Assembly (NCBI GenBank): GCA_900768735.1
Contig: CAAGDZ010000096.1
Location: forward strand, 1-14,994
DNA from: Oscillospiraceae bacterium
GTDB taxonomy: Bacteria; Bacillota; Clostridia; Oscillospirales; Ruminococcaceae
Reading direction: 5' to 3'
Length of the DNA: 14,994 nucleotides
In this document: positions 1-6,717 of the stretch, in pieces
Numbering within the stretch: the stretch's first letter is position 1
Layout of the letters: each line of letters opens with the position of its first letter
The notes under the pieces: model-generated
What the model was told of the DNA's origin: nothing
What the model saw: only the letters and a program-made list of their open reading frames with translations
The model's database searches: none
Program-made: the position numbers and the translations under genes

Positions 1-442
1 ACTGGCTTCTTTTCATTGTCAGAGTGCCGTTTATCGTGTAGGTGTGCGCGATAAACGGACTGTCACAGCTCACCCTTGTCAGCACGGTCTCTACTGCCGA
101 CATTTTTTCCTCGGAGTCGTTAAACAGCGAGCCGGGCAGATAAATAGTGCTGTAGCCGTTGTCTGCGGCATATACCGTCGCATTGTAAATATACTTGTCG
201 TTTTCCGAAAGGGTAGAGAAGTAAAAGTCGGACATCGCGTCGGAGTACCTTGATTCGTAGGCGGAAATATCCTCCTTGCCGACCGATACGGTCTTGTCGT
301 CCTCACCGTCGGAAAAATAGTACAGCGTATTGTCGGTCAATATGCCGAACTGCGGGAGTATCACTACCGCCGCGGCTATCACCGCCGCAGGCACCGCGAC
401 AGCGGCAATGACCGTGCCTATTATTTTTCCCTTTCCCATCAT
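1..442 (-). CDS. Membrane-anchored protein, N-terminal part; possibly transglutaminase-like
   Basis: The frame is open from an ATG at 442 to the left edge, so the C-terminus is missing; about 147 codons are visible. The start is the first of two tandem ATG codons. It overlaps the stop of the fumarase gene as ATGA, with a GAGG ribosome site 7 bases upstream, so translation is probably coupled. Residues 1-6 (MMGKGK) are basic, and roughly 7-28 form one hydrophobic Ala/Val/Ile segment, giving an N-in, C-out single-pass anchor or uncleaved signal. The outside part is acidic and rich in Tyr and Ser. Around residues 75-130 the spacing resembles the helical region before transglutaminase-like domains in Firmicutes (a segment like LSENDKYIYNA, then a segment like VLTRVSCDSPFI). 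The catalytic Cys/His/Asp core would lie outside the window, so this assignment is only an inference. I do not recognise the gene. Confidence 0.72.
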   Translation of the reverse strand, partial: MMGKGKIIGTVIAAVAVPAAVIAAAVVILPQFGILTDNTLYYFSDGEDDKTVSVGKEDISAYESRYSDAMSDFYFSTLSENDKYIYNATVYAADNGYSTIYLPGSLFNDSEEKMSAVETVLTRVSCDSPFIAHTYTINGTLTMKRSQ

Positions 443-1281
443 ATCGTTTCCTCGGCGTGTCTTGTCACATGGCAGCCTATATTTACGGCTACCGGCAGTC
501 CCGCGATATGCGTGGGGTACTGCTCGATATTTACATAAAGCGCCGTCACCGTGCCGCCAAATCCCTGCGAGCCTATGCCGAGCTTATTTATGCTGTCCAG
601 CATTTTCTGCTCCATATCGGCGTAGAGCTTGTTTTGGTTGCGTAATTTAAGGTCGCGGCAAAGCGCCTTTTTTGCAAGCAGAGCCGCATACTCAAAGTCG
701 CCGCCTATTCCTACTCCGACAGTTATCGGCGGGCAGGGATTAGAGCCTGCCTTTGATACCGTGTCGGTGACAAATGCGATTATATCCTCCTCGGTCGCCG
801 ACGGGGTGAACATCTTCATAGCGCTCATGTTTTCACTTCCGAAGCCCTTGGGTGCTACCATTATATGTACCTTGTCGCCCTCGGTGATTTTCGTGTGGAT
901 AATCGCGGGGGTGTTGTTGTTAGTGTTCTTGCGTAAAAGCGGGTCCTCTACTACCGACAGTCTCAGCTTTCCGTTTACATAGCCGTCGGCTACGCCCTCG
1001 TTTATAGCCTGCTCCAGACTGCCGCCGGTAAAATGCACGTCCTGACCTATATCCATGAATATTACCGCCATGCCCGTGTCCTGACAGATAGGAACCTGCA
1101 TATCCGCGGCACAGTTGATATTTCTCACTATATCCGAAAGCACATCCTTGCAAAGCGCGCTTTTTTCGCACTCTATGCAGGAGTTGATTTTTTCCTTCAT
1201 GCCGTCGGGCAGATACATATTAGCCTCTACGCACAGGCGGCTTATCGTCTGCTTTATCTCGCTTACGTTTATTTCACGCAT
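439..1281 (-). CDS. fumA: Fumarate hydratase (class I, Fe-S) alpha subunit
   Basis: This 280-residue protein matches the alpha subunit of two-subunit class I fumarases and L(+)-tartrate dehydratases (FumA N-terminal half / TtdA family). These use a [4Fe-4S] cluster as Lewis acid to interconvert fumarate and malate in the cytoplasm. Three cysteines sit at the positions expected for the cluster: C66 in PICQDTGM, C183 in SNPCPP and C270 in NIGCH. The family signature GSQGFGGT is at 237-244. Length is normal for an alpha subunit. The start follows an AAAGGG ribosome site, 19 bases after the amidohydrolase stop. The beta subunit (TtdB/FumB-like), needed for a complete enzyme and usually the next gene, is not present: the next gene downstream is an unrelated membrane protein. 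Fumarase versus tartrate dehydratase cannot be settled from sequence alone; fumarase is more likely. Confidence 0.93.
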   Translation of the reverse strand: MREINVSEIKQTISRLCVEANMYLPDGMKEKINSCIECEKSALCKDVLSDIVRNINCAADMQVPICQDTGMAVIFMDIGQDVHFTGGSLEQAINEGVADGYVNGKLRLSVVEDPLLRKNTNNNTPAIIHTKITEGDKVHIMVAPKGFGSENMSAMKMFTPSATEEDIIAFVTDTVSKAGSNPCPPITVGVGIGGDFEYAALLAKKALCRDLKLRNQNKLYADMEQKMLDSINKLGIGSQGFGGTVTALYVNIEQYPTHIAGLPVAVNIGCHVTRHAEETI

Positions 1282-1300
1282 TTTTATAACCCTTTCTTTT

Positions 1301-2479
1301 CTATGGTAAATCGACAGACCTGCCGTCTATAAATACCGCGTCGGGTGTACATACGGCGCCGAGCGGGTCTCCGCCGAATATGACAAGGTCGGCGTCCTTT
1401 CCTTTTTCGATGCTGCCCACTCTGTCGGCTATGCCGGCTATCCTTGCGGGGTTTATCGTGATGGCTTTAAGTGCCTCCTTTTCGCTCAGTCCTCCGCGTA
1501 CCGCAAGAGCCGCCGACAACGGTAGATACTGCTCGGGGACAACGGGGTGGTCGGTGCATATCGCAAACTCTACCCCCGCCTTGTAAAGCTCTGCGGCGGT
1601 CTTTATCGTATGGTTTTTAAGCTCCGGCTTGCTCCGGTCGCAAAGCACCGGGCCTATGACCGCACGGCAGCCGTCCTCTTTAAGCTCGTCGGCTATCAGA
1701 TGCCCCTCGGTAGCGTGTATCAGCACATAGTCTATATCAAACTCTTTTGCAAGCCGTATCGCCGTGAAAATATCATCTGCGCGGTGACAATGTATGTGCG
1801 CGGGTATTTCTTTTTTCAGCAAGGGGATAAGCGCCTCGCACTTTGCGTCATAGTCGGGTCTGTCCACCTCATCATCGGTACCCAGCGTGTTTTCGTACTC
1901 GGTCATATCGTCGAGATAGCGCCGCGCCTTGTAGAGCTGTTCGCGGATAATCGCCGCGGTAGCCATGCGGGTAATCGGCGCGCTGTCCTTATCCTTATAT
2001 ACGCTTTTCGGATTTTCGCCGAGCGCGAATTTTATCGCGGCGGGCTGTTTTATCACTCGCTTGTCTATGCGCCTTGAGCCTGCCGTCTTCATAGCGAGAA
2101 ACGCGCCGCCTATCGGATTTGCGCTTCCCATGCCGCTTATTACGCAGGTCACGCCTGCCGCCGCCGCCTCGTCAAAGCATCTGTCCATCGGGTTTATCAT
2201 ATCAATCGCACGCAGATTTGGGGTAGCGGGGTCGGTCTCCTCGTTTCCGTCGTCACCCTCAAAGCCGAGTCCGTCCTCCCATACGCCGATATGGCTGTGA
2301 CAGTCGATAAAGCCGGGGTATACGGTTTTGCCATTTGCGTCAAAATCCGCGCTCTGCGGTGTTTTTTTCAGATTTTTCATATCACCGACATCGGCTATTT
2401 TGCCGTCCAGTATCTCAATATAGCCGTTTTTGTAGTCGGCGTCGGTCATTGTAATTATTTCTGCGTTGTATATCAGCAT
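1301..2479 (-). CDS. Metal-dependent amidohydrolase
   Basis: A 392-residue amidohydrolase-superfamily protein (TIM-barrel metallohydrolase, imidazolonepropionase-like/COG1228-type layout). The N-terminal beta-sandwich strands precede the metal motif DCHSH (H61, H63). A lysine in AAIKFALGENP (K150) may be the bridging or carboxylated ligand. Further histidines are H228/H230/H232 in AHIHCH and H255/H260 in IHATEGH, and D310 of CTDHP is the expected catalytic aspartate. The C-terminus has the usual NPARIAGI and GSIEKGKDADLVIFGGDP segments, which return to the sandwich. The enzyme probably hydrolyses a C-N bond in a cyclic or amide substrate in the cytoplasm; the substrate cannot be read from the sequence. 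The gene starts 11 bases after the aroK stop, with an AAAGGAG ribosome site inside that gap, so it is operonic with aroK and fumA. No catalytic residue appears lost. Confidence 0.88.
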   Translation of the reverse strand: MLIYNAEIITMTDADYKNGYIEILDGKIADVGDMKNLKKTPQSADFDANGKTVYPGFIDCHSHIGVWEDGLGFEGDDGNEETDPATPNLRAIDMINPMDRCFDEAAAAGVTCVISGMGSANPIGGAFLAMKTAGSRRIDKRVIKQPAAIKFALGENPKSVYKDKDSAPITRMATAAIIREQLYKARRYLDDMTEYENTLGTDDEVDRPDYDAKCEALIPLLKKEIPAHIHCHRADDIFTAIRLAKEFDIDYVLIHATEGHLIADELKEDGCRAVIGPVLCDRSKPELKNHTIKTAAELYKAGVEFAICTDHPVVPEQYLPLSAALAVRGGLSEKEALKAITINPARIAGIADRVGSIEKGKDADLVIFGGDPLGAVCTPDAVFIDGRSVDLP

Positions 2480-2490
2480 ATAAGCTCCTT

Positions 2491-2985
2491 TTATAAAGCC
2501 GCCAGCTTTAATATCTCCTGCGTGATTATCTTATCGGAGGTGTTTGCATTTACCTCATAGGTGCTGTTCTTCCTGTAAATCGGAAGTCGGGTATCATATA
2601 TTGCTTTCAGCTGTTCCTTGGTATTGTTCATAACTATCGGTCGGTTTGTATCCCCGGCTATTCTGCCGTAGCAGGTATCAAACGACGCATTTAAAAAGAA
2701 AACAATTCCCTTTTCTCTGGCAAACGCGGCGGTCTCATCTCTGAGCATAGCTCCGCCGCCCGTAGCAACGACAGTCCTGCCCTTGAACTCTTTTATATAT
2801 TTTGCCTCAAGCTCTCTGAAATACGGCTCGCCGAATTTTTCAAAAATCGCGGGTATCGTCATTTTCTTTTTGTCGGTTATGTACTTGTCAAGGTCGATAA
2901 ATACCGCACAGCACTCCTTTGCGAGCATTCTGCCGATGTGACTTTTACCGCAGCCCATAAAGCCGCACAGATATATAGGCCGCAT
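2491..2985 (-). CDS. aroK: Shikimate kinase
   Basis: A 164-residue P-loop kinase that phosphorylates shikimate to shikimate 3-phosphate with ATP, the fifth step of chorismate synthesis. Visible motifs: Walker A GFMGCGKS (8-15); the DxD shikimate/Mg site D31-L-D33; FGEPYFRELE (51-60) with shikimate-binding R57; the GGG loop (76-78); lid arginine R115 in NRP; and R133 in the adenine-loop region (DTRLPIY). Length is typical. Its ATG overlaps the aroE stop by one base (TAATG), with an AAGGAG ribosome site inside the aroE 3' end, so the two shikimate enzymes should be translated from one message. aroK and aroL are isozyme names; aroK is used as the default in Gram-positive bacteria. Confidence 0.96.
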   Translation of the reverse strand: MRPIYLCGFMGCGKSHIGRMLAKECCAVFIDLDKYITDKKKMTIPAIFEKFGEPYFRELEAKYIKEFKGRTVVATGGGAMLRDETAAFAREKGIVFFLNASFDTCYGRIAGDTNRPIVMNNTKEQLKAIYDTRLPIYRKNSTYEVNANTSDKIITQEILKLAAL

Positions 2986-3815
2986 TACACAAGCTCCTTC
3001 ATGTCAAGGATAAGCTGTTTTATATCCTCGTCCTTATAGGTCGAGCCGTCCCATATAGTATGAGCGGCAACCGCCTGCCATACAAGCATATCCATGCCGC
3101 CCGACACGTTTACTCCGCGCTCGCTCATAAGTTTCATGAGCTTTGTCGTACCGGGGTTGTAGATAACCTCGAAAAAGTGGGTGAGCGTAAGCTTGTCGAG
3201 CGTCTGCTCGGTCAGCGGAGAAAAGTCAACTTTAGGGTACATGCCGACAGGCGTTGCGTTTACGCAGAGGTCAAATTTTCCCTCGGCGTCGCAAAGCAGA
3301 CAATAATCTACCTTCGCGCCGCTCTTCATCCCGCGCAGCTCCTCGCACAGTGCCTTTGCCACCGGCAAGTCCTCCTCGCGCACGGCTATAGTCAGACTTC
3401 CGCCCTCGAGTATTGTTTCAATAGCCATCATGCGTCCCACTCCGCCGCAGCCGAGCAGAAGCACATCGCCGCAAAGGCTTGCACCCATCGCCTTTATCGA
3501 CATGGTAAAGCCTACGCAGTCGGTGTTGTAGCCGACAACCCTTTCGCCGCAGGCTATGCAGTTTACGCTGTTGTACCGCTTTGCGGTGGCATCAAGCTCG
3601 TCGCACATATCTATTATGCTTATTTTGTGCGGGATAGTTATATTAAAGCCGGCTGTTGATTTAAGCATATCAAAGCTCTCCGCGAGCTTGTCCTCGGGTA
3701 TCTCCATGACCGAGTATTCATAGTCGGTCACGCCCGACAGCTCAAACAGCCGCTTATGTATCTGCGGGGAGAGGCTGTGCCCGAGAGGATAGCCTAAAAT
3801 TCCGTATTTTTTCAT
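2985..3815 (-). CDS. aroE: Shikimate dehydrogenase (NADP+)
   Basis: A 276-residue enzyme reducing 3-dehydroshikimate to shikimate with NADPH, the fourth step of the shikimate pathway. The substrate domain shows GHSLSP (12-17) for shikimate hydroxyl contacts, FNITIPHK (57-64) with catalytic K64, NSVN (82-85) and NTD (97-99) with the catalytic Asp D99. The Rossmann domain carries GCGGVG (122-127), then NATPVGM (186-192), and the terminal GGMDMLVWQA (239-248) with Q247 contacts substrate. Length and domain order are normal. The start overlaps the PAP2 stop as ATGA. The next gene, aroK, performs the following step, so the functional pairing is strong. No nicotinamide-site residue seems missing. 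Confidence 0.96.
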   Translation of the reverse strand: MKKYGILGYPLGHSLSPQIHKRLFELSGVTDYEYSVMEIPEDKLAESFDMLKSTAGFNITIPHKISIIDMCDELDATAKRYNSVNCIACGERVVGYNTDCVGFTMSIKAMGASLCGDVLLLGCGGVGRMMAIETILEGGSLTIAVREEDLPVAKALCEELRGMKSGAKVDYCLLCDAEGKFDLCVNATPVGMYPKVDFSPLTEQTLDKLTLTHFFEVIYNPGTTKLMKLMSERGVNVSGGMDMLVWQAVAAHTIWDGSTYKDEDIKQLILDMKELV

Positions 3816-4426
3816 TGTGATATATCCTTTCCTTCGTCCTTTTGTATTATATCGGTATCGTTGCCGTTACTGCCGCGTGATATTCTGCGCCTTACTGCTT
3901 CATACGCCTTATCCGCGATAAACGCCCCCGCAAAAGCAATCAGGGTGCCGAGTACCATCGCGCACAGCACATCGGTTGGATAATGCACATACATATAAAC
4001 CCGCGACAAGCCGATAAAAGTTGCCATTACGAGCGCCGCCGAGCCGAGCCGCCTGTGAAAGACAAACAGCGAAACCGCCGCCGCAAAGGACGACGCGGTA
4101 TGCCCCGACGGGAAAGAATAACCGCTCGGCGCTTTTATAATCAGCGTTATATCGGGATTAAGCGTAAAGGGTCTCTCGCGCATCACAAGGCGCTTTATCC
4201 CGACCTCGCTGATAAGCAGGGTAAGCAGGAGGGCGACAGCCATCGCGATACCCGCCTTGCGCGTCTTCGGGAAAATGATGCAGAGTATGATTGATACAGC
4301 CCATACCAGCCCCCACTCTCCGCAATAGGTAAAGAATGTCATAATCGCGTCAAGCACAGGGTTTGCTATGTTTTCTCTGATAAAATTCAGTATGGTAAAA
4401 TCAAAAGAGTTTATCGCTTCTATCAT
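3812..4426 (-). CDS. PAP2-family membrane phosphatase
   Basis: A 204-residue integral membrane protein with the full three-part PAP2/acid-phosphatase signature: KX6RP at 78-86, PSGH at 106-109, and SR-X5-H-X3-D at 141-152 (S141, R142, H148, D152). Hydrophobic segments near 40-52, 58-75, 110-124, 131-146 and 153-172 fit a five- or six-pass PAP2 fold with the active site outside the membrane. Family members dephosphorylate phosphatidic acid, phosphatidylglycerol phosphate or undecaprenyl pyrophosphate; the substrate cannot be fixed here. The C-terminal ~30 residues are charged and probably cytoplasmic. The start overlaps the fabD stop (ATGA) and its ribosome site is weak, which suggests it depends on translation of fabD. 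A position directly after fabD makes a phospholipid role plausible, but this is inference. Confidence 0.92.
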   Translation of the reverse strand: MIEAINSFDFTILNFIRENIANPVLDAIMTFFTYCGEWGLVWAVSIILCIIFPKTRKAGIAMAVALLLTLLISEVGIKRLVMRERPFTLNPDITLIIKAPSGYSFPSGHTASSFAAAVSLFVFHRRLGSAALVMATFIGLSRVYMYVHYPTDVLCAMVLGTLIAFAGAFIADKAYEAVRRRISRGSNGNDTDIIQKDEGKDISQ

Positions 4427-5361
4427 AGCTCAGCTGCCTTGTCGAGTGTCTTGAGGTTTTCAACGTTTACCGCGGTCACGCCGTCAAGCGTTTTCTTTAC
4501 AAGGCCGGTAAGCACCTTGTTGGGACCAAGCTCGATAAAGGTGTCGTAGCCGTCCTTTGCTATGCAGTCAAGCTCGGAGGTGAATTTTACGGGTGAGCAG
4601 ATATGCTTTGCAAGATATGACGGCATATCCGAAAAATCTGTCAGCCTGTTGCCGTATACGTTGCAGTAAAACGCCTTTTCGGGCGCGGCAAAGCTTATAC
4701 CCTTTGCCTTTTCGTAAAACTCGTCAGCCGCGCCGCTCATAAGCTTTGAGTGAAAGGCGGCGGAGACCGCAAGCCTTACTATCCTCTTTGCGCCCTTTTC
4801 GGTGAGAGCCGCCTCTGCCTTTGCGAGCGCGTCAACAGTACCCGCGATAACGGTCTGTGCGGGTGAGTTGTAGTTTACGGGGGTGATATAGTCGCCGCCG
4901 TCCTCAATTTCCTTGCATACCTCTGCTATTGCATCGGCGGGCAGACCGAGCACCGCCGCCATGCCGCCGGGGTTTTCGTTCGCCGCCTTTTCCATAGCCT
5001 CGCTACGGTATTTTATCGCCTTGAAGGCGTCCTCGTAGCTGAGCATACCGCTTGCCGCCATAGCCGCGTATTCGCCGAGCGAGTGTCCCGCTACCGCCGC
5101 CGCGTCTATGCCTCTCGATTTTACTGCCTCAAGCGCCATAAGCGACATAGCAAGTATAGCGGGCTGAGAGATGACCGTGCGTGAAAGCTCGCTCTCGTCG
5201 CCGTCAAAAATAATCTGCGACAGCTTTATGCCCAGTACGCTCTCCGCCGTGTCCATTACTTCCTTAGCGGCGGGGATTGTGTCGTAAAATTCTTTGCCCA
5301 TGCCCTTGTACTGAGAGCCTTGTCCCGAAAATAAAAATATGGTCTTGCCTGTATCTGCCAT
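4423..5361 (-). CDS. fabD: Malonyl-CoA:ACP transacylase
   Basis: A 312-residue transacylase that moves malonyl from CoA to holo-ACP, supplying every elongation step and FabH. Motifs in order: oxyanion loop GQGSQ (13-17), QPAIL (66-70), nucleophile elbow GHSLGE (92-97) with S94, malonate-binding R119, and catalytic H204 in AAFHSKLM. Length is typical. A clean GGAGG ribosome site precedes the ATG. It is the first gene of the leftward unit and points away from the rest of the FASII genes, although in many Firmicutes it lies between fabK and fabG. No convincing leftward promoter with both hexamers was found upstream; it probably starts within 5362-5520. Confidence 0.97.
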   Translation of the reverse strand: MADTGKTIFLFSGQGSQYKGMGKEFYDTIPAAKEVMDTAESVLGIKLSQIIFDGDESELSRTVISQPAILAMSLMALEAVKSRGIDAAAVAGHSLGEYAAMAASGMLSYEDAFKAIKYRSEAMEKAANENPGGMAAVLGLPADAIAEVCKEIEDGGDYITPVNYNSPAQTVIAGTVDALAKAEAALTEKGAKRIVRLAVSAAFHSKLMSGAADEFYEKAKGISFAAPEKAFYCNVYGNRLTDFSDMPSYLAKHICSPVKFTSELDCIAKDGYDTFIELGPNKVLTGLVKKTLDGVTAVNVENLKTLDKAAEL

Positions 5362-5462
5362 TTTTAATACCTCCGTAAATGTTAAATTTGTTACATATTG
5401 CAGAAAATTTGCACATATTAAGCGTATTTTGCCGATAATGCGACAAATCGGCTAAATAAATG

Positions 5463-5492
5463 TTGACAAAGGGCATACAAATAGGGTAAAAT
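5463..5492 (+). promoter_or_regulatory. Probable sigma-A promoter for the fabH-accA operon
   Basis: A perfect -35 hexamer TTGACA (5463-5468) is followed after 18 bases by TAAAAT (5487-5492), five of six matches to the -10 consensus. Transcription would start near 5499, giving a leader of about 215 bases before the fabH ATG. It is the best rightward promoter seen upstream of fabH. A second, downstream start from the lone TATAAT at 5640 cannot be excluded. Confidence 0.68.
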
Positions 5493-5517
5493 GAATAGAA
5501 GGACTGAATTTGTATGC
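5473..5517. repeat. Perfect 10-bp inverted repeat straddling the fabH promoter
   Basis: GCATACAAAT (5473-5482) and its exact reverse complement ATTTGTATGC (5508-5517) are separated by 25 bases. The left arm lies between the -35 and -10 hexamers and the right arm lies just after the predicted start site. Arm centres are 35 bp apart. Because the left arm is upstream of the start, this cannot act as an RNA hairpin from that promoter; a paired protein-binding operator is the natural reading. It does not match the FapR or FabT consensus that I know. Confidence 0.6.
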
Positions 5518-5519
5518 GG

Positions 5520-5532
5520 GCGGATTATCCGC
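5520..5532. promoter_or_regulatory. 13-bp GC-rich palindrome in the fabH leader
   Basis: GCGGAT-T-ATCCGC is a perfect dyad with six-base arms around one central T. It starts three bases after the right arm of the larger inverted repeat and lies at about +21 to +33 of the predicted transcript. It could be an operator, or fold as a five-pair stem with a TTA loop. Confidence 0.45.
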
Positions 5533-5544
5533 TTTATACGCAAT

Positions 5545-5573
5545 TAACATATATCTGTTATTATCAGATGTTA
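5545..5573 (+). promoter_or_regulatory. AT-rich stem-loop in the fabH leader
   Basis: ATCTG (5553-5557) pairs with CAGAT (5565-5569) over a seven-base loop. Flanking TAAC (5545-5548) and GTTA (5570-5573) extend the stem past a four-base bulge. No run of T follows, so it is not a terminator. Its role is unknown. Confidence 0.35.
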
Positions 5574-5653
5574 GCTTATCATCAGCCGTTTTCTGCATTT
5601 ACTGATTTATTATACAACAAAACAGAGTTAAAATCAATATATAATTATAAATT

Positions 5654-5692
5654 GTACCGAGCCGCCCCGCGATTGCGGCTGTATCACGGTAC
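5654..5692 (+). promoter_or_regulatory. Bulged GC-rich stem-loop directly before the fabH ribosome site
   Basis: An outer stem GTACCG (5654-5659) / CGGTAC (5687-5692) and an adjoining inner stem AGCCGC (5660-5665) / GCGGCT (5675-5680) enclose a nine-base loop, with a six-base bulge GTATCA on the 3' side. All twelve pairs are Watson-Crick. It ends only a few bases before the AGGAAAGG ribosome site, so it could influence fabH translation or mRNA stability. Confidence 0.5.
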
Positions 5693-5713
5693 GTGTCAGG
5701 AAAGGAAAAGTAT

Positions 5714-6712
5714 ATGGACGGAATAACAATACTCGGCACGGGCGAATATACACCTCCCGTTGCCGCGACAAACGAGATGTTCACAAAATTCATCGACACA
5801 AGCGACGAGTGGATTTATACCAGAACCGGTATAAAAGAGCGCCGCATGAGCCCCGACACGCCGAACTTTGTCATGGCGGCAAAGGCGTCGGAGATGGCGC
5901 TCAAAAATGCGGGAAAGACGGCAAAGGATATAGACTGCATAATAGTATCAACCTGCTCGCCGGACTTTTTCTATCCCAGCACCGCCTGCCTTGTGCAGAA
6001 CATAATCGGCGCACAGCCCTGTGCGTGCATGAACGTAAACACCGCCTGCACCGGCTTTATATCTGCGCTTGACATCGCAAAGGTCTATCTTGCGGCAAAT
6101 GTATACAAAACAATACTTGTAATAGCGAGCGAGCGCCTCACAAGCCAGATTGACTACGAGGACAGAGGCAGCTGCATACTTTTCGGCGACGGCGCGGGCG
6201 CGGTGGTTGTCGAAAAGGGCGAGGGTAAGCTCTACTACAGCCACATGGGCGCAGAGGGCGATATGCTCGAAAACCTGTATTGCAAGGTTTATTACGACCG
6301 CAACAACCCGTTCTTCACGGGGGATAAGATGCTTGACGATGTCATTAACACCCCTCAGAAGGAGCGTTATCTGCAGATGGACGGCAAGGCGGTGTATAAA
6401 TTTGCCGTTGACGCTATGGCAAACGCCGTAGAGGAGGTATGCAGGCAGTCGGGCTTCAGCATAGACGACATCGATATTGTTATACCTCATCAGGCGAATA
6501 TAAGAATTATCCAGTCGGCTCTTAAAAAGATGAACGTGGATAACAGCAAGGTATACACAAACCTTGAAACCCACGGAAACACCTCAAGTTCATGTATACC
6601 CATGTGCCTTGCGGAGCTTGACAAAGCAGGAAGACTAAAGCGCGGCATGAAGATTTGTCTTGTCGGCTTCGGCGCGGGTCTTACCTACGGTGCAAGCATT
6701 TTTGAATATTGA
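5714..6712 (+). CDS. fabH: Beta-ketoacyl-ACP synthase III
   Basis: A 332-residue thiolase-fold condensing enzyme that starts each chain by joining an acyl-CoA primer (acetyl- or branched-CoA) to malonyl-ACP. The catalytic triad is complete: C112 in NTACTGF, H259 in PHQAN and N289 in HGNTSS. The glycine-rich C-terminal VGFGAGLTYGA is present. The ATG at 5714 is chosen because AGGAAAGG lies just upstream and the protein then begins at the expected strand (MDGITILGTGEY). An in-frame GTG at 5693 lies within the last base pairs of the leader hairpin and would add seven non-conserved residues. This is the first gene of the rightward operon. Primer preference (acetyl versus branched) cannot be judged from sequence. 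Confidence 0.96.
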   Translation: MDGITILGTGEYTPPVAATNEMFTKFIDTSDEWIYTRTGIKERRMSPDTPNFVMAAKASEMALKNAGKTAKDIDCIIVSTCSPDFFYPSTACLVQNIIGAQPCACMNVNTACTGFISALDIAKVYLAANVYKTILVIASERLTSQIDYEDRGSCILFGDGAGAVVVEKGEGKLYYSHMGAEGDMLENLYCKVYYDRNNPFFTGDKMLDDVINTPQKERYLQMDGKAVYKFAVDAMANAVEEVCRQSGFSIDDIDIVIPHQANIRIIQSALKKMNVDNSKVYTNLETHGNTSSSCIPMCLAELDKAGRLKRGMKICLVGFGAGLTYGASIFEY

Positions 6713-6717
6713 TTTAT

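Larger units (their letters stand above)
5362..5713. other. Divergent fabD/fabH intergenic control region
   Basis: These 352 bases separate the divergent fabD and fabH genes and are clearly more AT-rich than the genes beside them. They hold a rightward sigma-A-type promoter (5463-5492), a 10-bp inverted repeat around it, a 13-bp palindrome (5520-5532), an AT-rich stem-loop (5545-5573) and a GC-rich stem-loop (5654-5692). An additional dyad GCCGAT (5431-5436) / ATCGGC (5447-5452) lies between the fabD start and the promoter and could serve either direction. A TATAAT at 5640-5645 has no good -35 partner. A 70-codon open frame from 5514 to 5726 is treated under findings. No structural RNA gene is apparent. 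Confidence 0.8.

Noticed and set aside
1547..2077. A 176-codon plus-strand open frame inside the amidohydrolase.
   Set aside because: Antisense shadow of a gene with intact catalytic motifs; composition is Arg/Tyr/His-rich as expected of a shadow frame.
3060..3659. A 199-codon plus-strand open frame inside aroE.
   Set aside because: Antisense shadow of a conserved gene, with no ribosome site or domain.
5362..5520. Leftward promoter for fabD.
   Set aside because: Candidates such as TTGTCA or TTGTCG lack a good -10 hexamer at 16-18 bases, so no position is claimed.
5693..5713. GTG start for fabH seven codons upstream.
   Set aside because: It lies at the base of the leader hairpin without a ribosome site of its own; the ATG at 5714 has AGGAAAGG and fits the family's N-terminus.
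5948..6574. A 208-codon minus-strand open frame inside fabH.
   Set aside because: It lies wholly antisense to a well-conserved gene, shows no recognisable domain, and similar antisense frames occur over most genes here because of codon bias.
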